Below, one piece after another: positions 23,889 through 29,015 of a stretch of 29,015 nucleotides of DNA (position 1 is the first letter of the stretch; every line of letters starts with the position of its first letter). The DNA comes from GCA-020356105 sp041602815 (GTDB lineage Bacteria > Pseudomonadota > Alphaproteobacteria > UBA8366 > JADFVY01), in contig JBFIFO010000029.1 of NCBI GenBank assembly GCA_041602815.1, positions 1-29,015 of the forward strand, in the 5' to 3' direction. The position numbers were made by a program, and so were the translations under genes. The notes beneath the pieces were generated by a model, which was not told the DNA's origin, searched no databases, and was given only the letters and a program-made list of their open reading frames with translations.

Positions 23889-24218
23889 ATGAGCGAGATC
23901 GACGGTAGCATCCTCGACCGGCTGTACGCGGTCATCGACTCGCGCCGGGGCGCCGACCCTGCCGAGTCGTGGACGGCGCGGCTGCTGGCCGGCGGGCCGG
24001 AGGCCGCGGCCCGCAAGCTCGGCGAGGAGTCGGTGGAGACGATCGTCGCCGCGCTGGCCGGGGACGAGGCGGCGCTGGCGGAGGAAAGCGCCGACCTGCT
24101 CTACCATCTGCTGGTGCTGTGGGCGGCGCGGGGCGTTGCGCCGCACGACGTGTGGCGGGCGCTGGAGGCGCGCCAGGGCAGGTCCGGCATCGCGGAGAAG
24201 GCGGCGCGGGGCAAATAG
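23889..24218 (+). CDS. hisE: Phosphoribosyl-ATP pyrophosphohydrolase
   Basis: HisE hydrolyses phosphoribosyl-ATP to phosphoribosyl-AMP, the second step of histidine synthesis. The 109-residue all-helical MazG-like protein contains ARKLGEESVETIVAAL and EESADLLYHLLVLWAARG, the acidic metal-binding helices, and ends GRSGIAEKAARGK. It is a stand-alone protein, not fused to HisI. hisI, hisD, hisG, hisC and hisZ are not in this window. Confidence 0.95.
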   Translation: MSEIDGSILDRLYAVIDSRRGADPAESWTARLLAGGPEAAARKLGEESVETIVAALAGDEAALAEESADLLYHLLVLWAARGVAPHDVWRALEARQGRSGIAEKAARGK

Positions 24219-24227
24219 AGGCACGAT

Positions 24228-24252
24228 ACCCGGCCCGAAACGCGGGCCGGGT
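24228..24252. terminator. Strong hairpin between hisE and the HIT gene
   Basis: A perfect 9-bp inverted repeat (CCCGGCCCG, loop AAACG, CGGGCCGGG) plus one A-T pair begins 10 bases after the hisE stop. No T tract follows, so on its own it would terminate weakly. It may mark the his operon end, or stabilise or attenuate the transcript entering the HIT gene 84 bases later. Confidence 0.45.
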
Positions 24253-24335
24253 GAGTCCGCGACCGCGGGCCGCCGCGCGTGCGGCGAGAGCCAAGGCCGC
24301 GGATGCGGCCGCCCGGCGATTGAGGGAGCATGAAG

Positions 24336-24704
24336 ATGGCTTACGACGATACGAACGTATTCGCGAAAATCCTGCGCGGCGAGATCCCGTGCCGGAAGGT
24401 CTACGAGGACGACTGGGCGCTGGCCTTCCACGACATCGACCCGCAGGCGCCGGTCCACGTCCTGGTGATCCCGAAGGGCAAATACACCTCGTCGGACGAT
24501 TTCGCGGCCAACGCCCCGGATGCCGAGATCGCCGGCTTCTTCCGCGCCGTCGGCACGGTGGCGCGCGACCTCGGCGCGGTCGAGCCGGGTTACCGCATTC
24601 TCTCGAATTGCGGGCCCGACGCGCACCAGGAAGTGATGCATTTCCACATGCACGTGTTCGCCGGCAAGGATCTCGGCCGCATGATCAAGCCGGTCGACAA
24701 ATAA
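24336..24704 (+). CDS. HIT-family (histidine triad) nucleotide-binding protein
   Basis: HIT proteins hydrolyse nucleoside phosphoramidates and related AMP conjugates. The 122-residue protein has the triad HFHMHVFAG (His102, His104, His106), NVFAKILRGEIPC at the start, HDIDPQAPVHVLVIPKG in the middle, and a C-terminal DLGRMIKPVDK. The ATG at 24336 lies 7 bases after GAGGGAG, while the ATG at 24330 is only 1 base from it, so the second is preferred. A HIT gene directly after hisE is a known arrangement in Azospirillum, supporting the Rhodospirillales placement. Confidence 0.94.
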   Translation: MAYDDTNVFAKILRGEIPCRKVYEDDWALAFHDIDPQAPVHVLVIPKGKYTSSDDFAANAPDAEIAGFFRAVGTVARDLGAVEPGYRILSNCGPDAHQEVMHFHMHVFAGKDLGRMIKPVDK

Positions 24705-24817
24705 TTCAGGCGCGCGCGTTCGCGCATCGCGTGCGACACGTTTGGAGTACCCCGAATTCCACCCCAGCCTGTGTTGGCGCCTGGGTAACGCCGCGTTAAC
24801 GTCTTGTCCTGCAAACT

Positions 24818-24838
24818 CCCGATACAGCGGGTATCGGG
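24818..24838. promoter_or_regulatory. Inverted repeat upstream of the membrane aminopropyltransferase-like gene
   Basis: A perfect 8-bp inverted repeat (CCCGATAC, loop AGCGG, GTATCGGG) lies 70 bases before the TTG start. No T tract follows. It could be an operator for a dimeric regulator, or the end hairpin of the HIT gene transcript. No sigma-70 promoter is obvious between it and the gene. Confidence 0.4.
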
Positions 24839-24907
24839 CGCTTGGCAACGCGTTCCCGGACTGGCGGCAAGGCCGGACATCGGTCTCGATAAGAGAGGGT
24901 TCCCCCT

Positions 24908-27391
24908 TTGGTTACGCAACCCAGGTGGTTTTTCGCGGGAGTCTTCTTGGTCAGCGGAAGCACGCTCATGCTTCAGCTGTTGCTCTCGCGGATATTTTCG
25001 GTGACGACGTGGTACCACGTCTCGTTCCTCGTCATCAGCATCGCGATGTTCGGGATGACCCTGGGCGCCCTGAAGGTCTATCGCGGCGATGCCAAAGCGC
25101 AGCGGGCGACCATTGCACAGCTTGCGTCGCGTTACTCGTTCTTTTTCGCACTGGCGATCCCGGCGACCGCGATCGCCGTGCTGACCATCCCGATCGTCGA
25201 TGCCAAGGTCGTGGTCACGCTCGTCTTTCTGCCCACCGTGGCATTCCTGACAAGCGTTCCGTTTTATTTCTCGGGATTCGTGATCGCCCTGTGTCTGACG
25301 CGTTCGACGTTCAAGGTCAGCGCCGTGTACGGATACGACCTTGTTGGTGCGGCCGCCGGTTGCATATCGGCGCTGGCGTTGATGGAGGTGCTGGATACGC
25401 CGTCGGCCCTGCTCGTTCTCGCCGCGGCGCCAGCACTCGCGGGTCTGTGCTTTGCGAAGTCTGCGCAGACCGGTCCGGTCGCTGTTTCCGGCGTGCGGTG
25501 GACCTCGATGAGCGCGGCGGCCGTCCTGCTTGCGGGACTCGGCATGCTGAATGGCGCCCTGCCAGCGCCACTGATCTACCCGATGTTTCCCAAGGGTACG
25601 TGGACTCCGCAATCCGCCCTGGAACTGGATCGTTGGAACAGCATCTCTCGGGTCACGATCCTGCGGGAGGAGAAGGACACCGTTCCGTTCAACTGGGGCC
25701 CGTCCGCTACGATGCCCCAGACATTGCGGTCCTCATACCGCCAGCTGATCATCGACGGCAATGCCGGAACACCGCAAGTCCGGTTTGACGGCAGCGACCT
25801 GTCGAGCCTCGAGCACCTGTCCTACGACATCACCACACTGGCGTACCGCCTGCCGAACCTCAAACGCGCCGCGATCATAGGCCTGGGCGGCGGGCGCGAT
25901 GTGCTGGCCGCGAAATATTTCGGCGTATCCGAGGTGGTGGCCCTCGACGTCAACGGTATTCAGGTGGATCTCCTTCGGAACGACCCCGAAGCGCGCGGTT
26001 ACACCGGATTCGACAAGCTGCAAAACGTGTCGCTCATCCACGACGAAGCGCGGAGCTGGATGAGTCGCAACGCGGAGCCATTCGACATCATCCAGATGAG
26101 TCTCGTCGACACTTGGGCGGCGACCGCCGTCGGTGCCTTTGCCCTCACGGAAAACGGGCTGTACACGATCGAGGGCTGGCGCATTATCCTGGACGACCTT
26201 ACCCCCGGCGGCGTCTTCACGGTGAGCCGGTGGCTGGATTTCGAGGGAACAGCGCAGACCGGACGGATTCTTGCCTTGGCCGCGGCGACGCTTCTGGATC
26301 GCGGCGTGACATCCCCGGTGGCTCATATCTTCTTGGCTGGCACACACGGGGCACATCGCAACGTGTCGACGCTCGTCGTGAGCCTCGATCCGCTCACGCA
26401 AGCCCAGCTCGATGTCCTCCATGCGACAACGGAAGAATTGGATTTCAACGTGCTGGCGTCACCGCGAGGCACTTCCGCGAATCCGGCTTTCCAGGAAATT
26501 GTGGCGGCGACGACCCCTGGGCAGCTGGCGGAAGCGACACGTCGCGACTTCCTGAAGCTGTTTCCGCCGACCGACGCACAGCCGTTCTTCTTCAACCAGG
26601 CGCCCCTTGATCGGCCGGTCGAATTGTGGCGGCTCGCGCATTCTGGCCGCGGCGCGATCGCTGGTCACGCGGCGGCATCGATGAACTTGCTAGCCGTCAT
26701 CGCGATCTCGCTGTTGGCCGTTACCGCGATCATCCTCCTGCCGCTTTGGCGAGCGCTTGGCCGCGTGGAAACGTCAGTCCTTGCGGCAGGAAGCGGCTAT
26801 TTCTTCCTCATCGGCCTCGGGTTCATGCTCATCGAAATAAGTCTGCTTCAGTGCATGGGCCTGTATCTCGGGCACCCCAGCTTCGGCCTCGCCATCGTCC
26901 TGTTCAGCCTGATTCTGTTCACTGGACTCGGAAGTCTGGCAAGCGGCCGGGTCACGCTGGCCAGTACCGCCAGGATCGGCCTCTGGGCGGCGGTCACTGC
27001 GGGTTACTTCCTGCTTCTGGGGCTGTGGATGCTTGGTTGGTTCGCGACTCTGGCCGAACTTTCCATGGGGTCCCGCGCGATGATGTGTGCGCTGCTGACC
27101 GCGCCCGGCGGCTTCCTGCTCGGGTTCGGCTTCCCGACGGGGATGGCGCTGTGCCAGACCCGGTCCGGCCGCATAACGCCCTGGCTGTGGGGCATCAACG
27201 GCGCGGCGGGGGTTCTCGGCAGCGCCGTCGCACTCGCGAGCAACATCATCTTTGGCCTGGACACGACGCTGATCCTCGGTGCGCTGTGCTACGCCGCATT
27301 ACCGATTGCCACCCTGCCCCTGATCCGCAAGCCCGGCACCGAATTGCCGCCTATAGCGCGCGTGGTGCTCGCGACGAGCTCCGATACGTAG
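24908..27391 (+). CDS. Polytopic membrane protein with embedded spermidine-synthase-like domain
   Basis: The 827-residue protein has about 6-7 membrane segments in residues 5-220 (SGSTLMLQLLLSRIFSVTTW early on). A cytoplasmic Rossmann domain spans about 240-580, and about 7 more membrane segments about 592-805, where WLWGINGAAGVLGS near 760 is a hallmark of this fused family. The soluble domain has a SAM-type glycine loop IIGLGGGRDVLAAKYFG (325-330), acidic Asp347, and Asp401 in QMSLVDTWAATAVGAFAL. That last aspartate sits where spermidine synthase has its catalytic one, but the surrounding sequence is divergent. Substrate is unknown. The predicted start is a TTG with GAGAGGG about 8 bases upstream, since no ATG precedes the first membrane segment. 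It is monocistronic as far as I can see. Confidence 0.85.
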   Translation: MVTQPRWFFAGVFLVSGSTLMLQLLLSRIFSVTTWYHVSFLVISIAMFGMTLGALKVYRGDAKAQRATIAQLASRYSFFFALAIPATAIAVLTIPIVDAKVVVTLVFLPTVAFLTSVPFYFSGFVIALCLTRSTFKVSAVYGYDLVGAAAGCISALALMEVLDTPSALLVLAAAPALAGLCFAKSAQTGPVAVSGVRWTSMSAAAVLLAGLGMLNGALPAPLIYPMFPKGTWTPQSALELDRWNSISRVTILREEKDTVPFNWGPSATMPQTLRSSYRQLIIDGNAGTPQVRFDGSDLSSLEHLSYDITTLAYRLPNLKRAAIIGLGGGRDVLAAKYFGVSEVVALDVNGIQVDLLRNDPEARGYTGFDKLQNVSLIHDEARSWMSRNAEPFDIIQMSLVDTWAATAVGAFALTENGLYTIEGWRIILDDLTPGGVFTVSRWLDFEGTAQTGRILALAAATLLDRGVTSPVAHIFLAGTHGAHRNVSTLVVSLDPLTQAQLDVLHATTEELDFNVLASPRGTSANPAFQEIVAATTPGQLAEATRRDFLKLFPPTDAQPFFFNQAPLDRPVELWRLAHSGRGAIAGHAAASMNLLAVIAISLLAVTAIILLPLWRALGRVETSVLAAGSGYFFLIGLGFMLIEISLLQCMGLYLGHPSFGLAIVLFSLILFTGLGSLASGRVTLASTARIGLWAAVTAGYFLLLGLWMLGWFATLAELSMGSRAMMCALLTAPGGFLLGFGFPTGMALCQTRSGRITPWLWGINGAAGVLGSAVALASNIIFGLDTTLILGALCYAALPIATLPLIRKPGTELPPIARVVLATSSDT

Positions 27392-27517
27392 CGTGGGGCA
27401 GCCCTGGGCGCCGGTCTCGATCCCCGAATTGGTGCAAGCGCGCGGTTAATGCATCCCGGCCGCATGGTCGACCAGGTGGACATGAGGCGAGCCGGCCAAT
27501 CAGCTTTTGTACACCGC

Positions 27518-27601
27518 CTACATGCCCCGGGCCGGCTGCATCAGCACCCGGCTGCCCAGTTCCGCGACCCTGGCCAGCGCCGCGTCGAGAGCGTCGTCCT
27601 C
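27518..27601 (-). pseudogene. Remnant of a VOC (glyoxalase/bleomycin-resistance-like) gene
   Basis: On the minus strand about 28 codons read EDDALDAALARVAELGSRVLM and then QPARGM before a stop. This resembles the D-xx-(D)AAxARxxxLGGRVLMPP stretch near the end of VOC-fold proteins. Upstream in the same frame the sequence is Arg/Pro-rich and unlike the family, and no start or N-terminal domain is present. It is therefore best read as a decayed fragment. The match is short and could be coincidental. Confidence 0.35.
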
Positions 27602-27715
27602 GCGGTGCTCGCCGCGCTGACGGCGCTCTGGTGGTGGCGCCGGCGGCGGCCGCCGTCCTGACCGCCAGAGATCGTTCGGCGCGGATCATCTCGTGCCCGC
27701 GGTCCCCGCAAACGA

Positions 27716-27743
27716 CATGGCCGGCCCCGCGGGGCCGGCCATG
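27716..27743. terminator. 28-base perfect palindrome downstream of cspA
   Basis: The sequence is a perfect 28-base palindrome, CATGGCCGGCCCCG followed by its own reverse complement. On the minus strand it begins about 20 bases after the cspA stop. It would form a very stable GC hairpin with a minimal loop. There is no strong T tract. It most likely ends the cspA transcript. Confidence 0.55.
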
Positions 27744-27762
27744 GGTTCGCGCCGTGCGCCGC

Positions 27763-27969
27763 TCAGACGGCGGCCAGCTTCTCCGCCGAGCTGCGGCCGT
27801 CGCGGCCGGGCACCACCTCATAGGCGACGATCTGGCCCTCGGTCAGGCCGGACAGGCCGGCGCGCTCGACCGCAGAGATGTGGACGAACACGTCCTTTGA
27901 GCCGTCGCTCGGCTGGATGAAGCCGTAGCCCTTGACGGCGTTGAACCATTTCACGGTTCCTTTGGTCAT
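27763..27969 (-). CDS. Cold-shock protein (CspA family)
   Basis: This 68-residue single OB-fold RNA chaperone binds single-stranded nucleic acid. It begins MTKGTVKWFNAVKGYGFIQP with RNP1 (KGYGFI, residues 13-18), and RNP2 is VFVHI at 27-31. Trp8 and the aromatic residues of the binding face are present. AAGGA lies 7 bases before the ATG at 27969. The 250-base region upstream is less GC-rich and contains TTGCAT twice in 16 bases, as expected for a long cold-shock 5' leader, but no clear promoter pair was found. Which CspA paralogue it is cannot be told. Confidence 0.96.
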   Translation of the reverse strand: MTKGTVKWFNAVKGYGFIQPSDGSKDVFVHISAVERAGLSGLTEGQIVAYEVVPGRDGRSSAEKLAAV

Positions 27970-28181
27970 GGTCTTATCCTTCTAGCAAGTCAGTCGCGAC
28001 GCCACGCAAAAGCGCCCGGCGTCGCCAGGTTCGTGGTCTCATTGAGTCGAGGGGTAAGCGGCTAAGCGCGAAAGGCGTCTAGTTGGATACGCCAGGACGT
28101 CATGGTACCGAAGGCGGATTTGTGGAGCGTATGCAAACGAAATGCAACTGAAATTCTCGTGAGGGGCGGGTCGATGGCGAC

Positions 28182-28221
28182 GGCGCGCGCCGGTCGCCGG
28201 GTCTCGGTGGCGACGCGCGCC
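28182..28221. terminator. Long interrupted hairpin between the zinc-finger gene and cspA
   Basis: GGCGCGC, a 4-base bulge, GTCGCC, a 10-base loop, GGCGAC and GCGCGCC form a 13-bp interrupted stem. It starts one base downstream of the zinc-finger gene stop on the minus strand. No T tract follows. It probably ends or stabilises the 3' end of that transcript and separates it from cspA. Confidence 0.45.
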
Positions 28222-28899
28222 CTACCCGCCATCCGGCGGGCCGGTGCCGGGCACCTCCTTGCCGGCGCAGAGATCGACGCTAATGCCGATGCAGTCGTTG
28301 CAGATGAAAACCGTCGGCCCCGCGATCAGGCGCCTCTCCGCGCTGCGCGGCTCGCCGCAGAACGAGCAGTAGAGCTGCGGGTGGGCGTCGCCGTCGCCGT
28401 CCCGTTCGGCCGCTGGTTTGTCCGCAGGGCCCTCGGTGGCAGGCGTGCTGAAGACGTTCTGGCAGAGCGCGACGCACTCGCTGCAGATGTTCACCGACGG
28501 GCCGGCGATGATCTTCGCCACCTCGGTCTGCGGTTTGCCGCAGAAGCTGCAATAATGAGTCGGGCCTTTTTCTGTGCCACTGAGCTCGCCGCGCGCCTCC
28601 AGATCGGCCCGTGCCACGCCGATGCAGGCATCGCAAATGAAGGTTTCGATTCCGCTGAGCAGCTTCGAGACCTCATGCTCGGGCTTGCCGCAGAACGAGC
28701 AGTGCAGGGCGCCGCCTTCATCGCTGGCGTCGACATTCTTCTTTCGGGGTGCGGCCGGCGGTTCGTCAGGCTCCGGCCGCACGATGTCCCAGCTGAGCTC
28801 GACGCATTCGTTGCAGATGCGCACGTTCGGGCCCTCGACCATGGCCCGCACCTCGCGCACCCGCTTGCCGCAGAACCCGCATTCGCGCTCGGACGTCAT
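28222..28899 (-). CDS. Protein of four tandem ClpX-type zinc-binding domains, no AAA+ domain
   Basis: From the ATG at 28899 (GGGGGA 8 bases upstream) the protein has 225 residues and carries four copies of the ClpX N-terminal zinc-binding domain. Each copy has the exact ClpX spacing Cys-x2-Cys-x18-Cys-x2-Cys: Cys7/10/29/32, Cys67/70/89/92, Cys117/120/139/142 and Cys178/181/200/203. Copies 2 to 4 begin CSFCG and copies 3 and 4 keep IAGP before the second pair, as in ClpX itself. Linkers of 25-35 residues are hydrophilic and Pro/Asp/Glu-rich. There is no Walker motif, so it cannot unfold proteins. In ClpX this domain dimerises and binds adaptors and some substrates, so an adaptor, scaffold or decoy role is conceivable. 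Function is unknown. cspA lies downstream on the same strand. Confidence 0.88.
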   Translation of the reverse strand: MTSERECGFCGKRVREVRAMVEGPNVRICNECVELSWDIVRPEPDEPPAAPRKKNVDASDEGGALHCSFCGKPEHEVSKLLSGIETFICDACIGVARADLEARGELSGTEKGPTHYCSFCGKPQTEVAKIIAGPSVNICSECVALCQNVFSTPATEGPADKPAAERDGDGDAHPQLYCSFCGEPRSAERRLIAGPTVFICNDCIGISVDLCAGKEVPGTGPPDGG

Positions 28900-28997
28900 C
28901 GGCAGATCCCCCGACCTTTGGCGACACACCGCCCCGCTTCTACGGGAAGAACGTTGCGGAAGGGTGAACGGTCCCCCCCTCACCGCCGCGGCGCGAC

Positions 28998-29015
28998 GCG
29001 CCGGTAGCTCAGCGC
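28998..29015 (+). tRNA. Possible start of a tRNA gene, cut by the window end
   Basis: The last 18 bases, GCGCCGG-TA-GCTC-AGCGC, fit a 7-base acceptor strand, T8-A9, and the D-stem GCTC followed by AG, as at the 5' end of many alphaproteobacterial tRNAs. The rest lies outside the window, so neither folding nor the anticodon can be checked. Confidence 0.5.

Larger units (their letters stand above)
27392..27762. other. 371-base gap with a decayed gene fragment and terminator
   Basis: No intact gene is supported. The short open frames are not credible. The gap holds a short remnant of a VOC-like protein on the minus strand and a 28-base perfect palindrome next to cspA (both listed separately). 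The rest shows nothing recognisable. Confidence 0.6.

Noticed and set aside
24742..25788. 348-codon plus-strand frame overlapping the start of the membrane protein gene
   Set aside because: It is out of frame with the polytopic protein, whose membrane segments and glycine loop are convincing.
1..29015. CRISPR arrays, insertion sequences, prophage or toxin-antitoxin genes
   Set aside because: I saw no regularly spaced repeats, transposases, integrases or toxin-antitoxin pairs. The lone XRE gene is coupled to smr, not to a toxin.

Overview
This window looks like chromosomal DNA from a high-GC alphaproteobacterium, most likely near the Rhodospirillales. That placement rests on gene order and gene content, not on a database search. 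The genes are tightly packed, often with 4-base ATGA or GTGA overlaps. Almost everything is core metabolism or housekeeping. There are no insertion sequences, phage genes or CRISPR arrays.

Left part (1-7342). rho (incomplete at the window edge), hemH and hemE run leftward. A PPDK/PEP-synthase regulatory protein (DUF299), maf, aroE, coaE and dnaQ run rightward. The roughly 420 bases between hemE and the DUF299 gene are unusually AT-rich in places and carry several DnaA-box-like motifs. In Caulobacter crescentus the chromosome origin lies in the equivalent gap, and the Rickettsia origin has been proposed there too. This is therefore a strong candidate for the replication origin, with genes pointing away from it on both sides.

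Middle part (7339-18350). secB and fxsA run leftward. A Tim44-domain protein and mltA run rightward, followed by a complete lutABC L-lactate oxidation operon that is overlap-coupled into a Smr-domain gene and an XRE regulator. Next comes a more accessory stretch: an MFS transporter, a secreted orphan, a rhomboid protease with an N-terminal extra domain, and a second secreted orphan of visibly lower GC. lutABC and this stretch look like additions to an otherwise conserved hisE-to-maf gene block.

Right part (18546-29015). hslU and hslV (ATP-dependent protease) run leftward, divergent from a histidine operon hisB-hisH-GNAT-hisA-hisF-hisE that is followed by a HIT-family gene. An 827-residue polytopic membrane protein with an embedded spermidine-synthase-like domain follows. 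Then come a decayed stretch, a cold-shock protein gene, and a small protein made of four tandem ClpX-type zinc-binding domains with no AAA+ domain. The window ends inside what looks like the first bases of a tRNA gene.

The most interesting items are the candidate origin, the four-zinc-finger ClpX-like protein next to cspA, the membrane-embedded aminopropyltransferase-like protein, the acetyltransferase inside the his operon, and the ferrochelatase with a cysteine pattern suggesting a [2Fe-2S] cluster.
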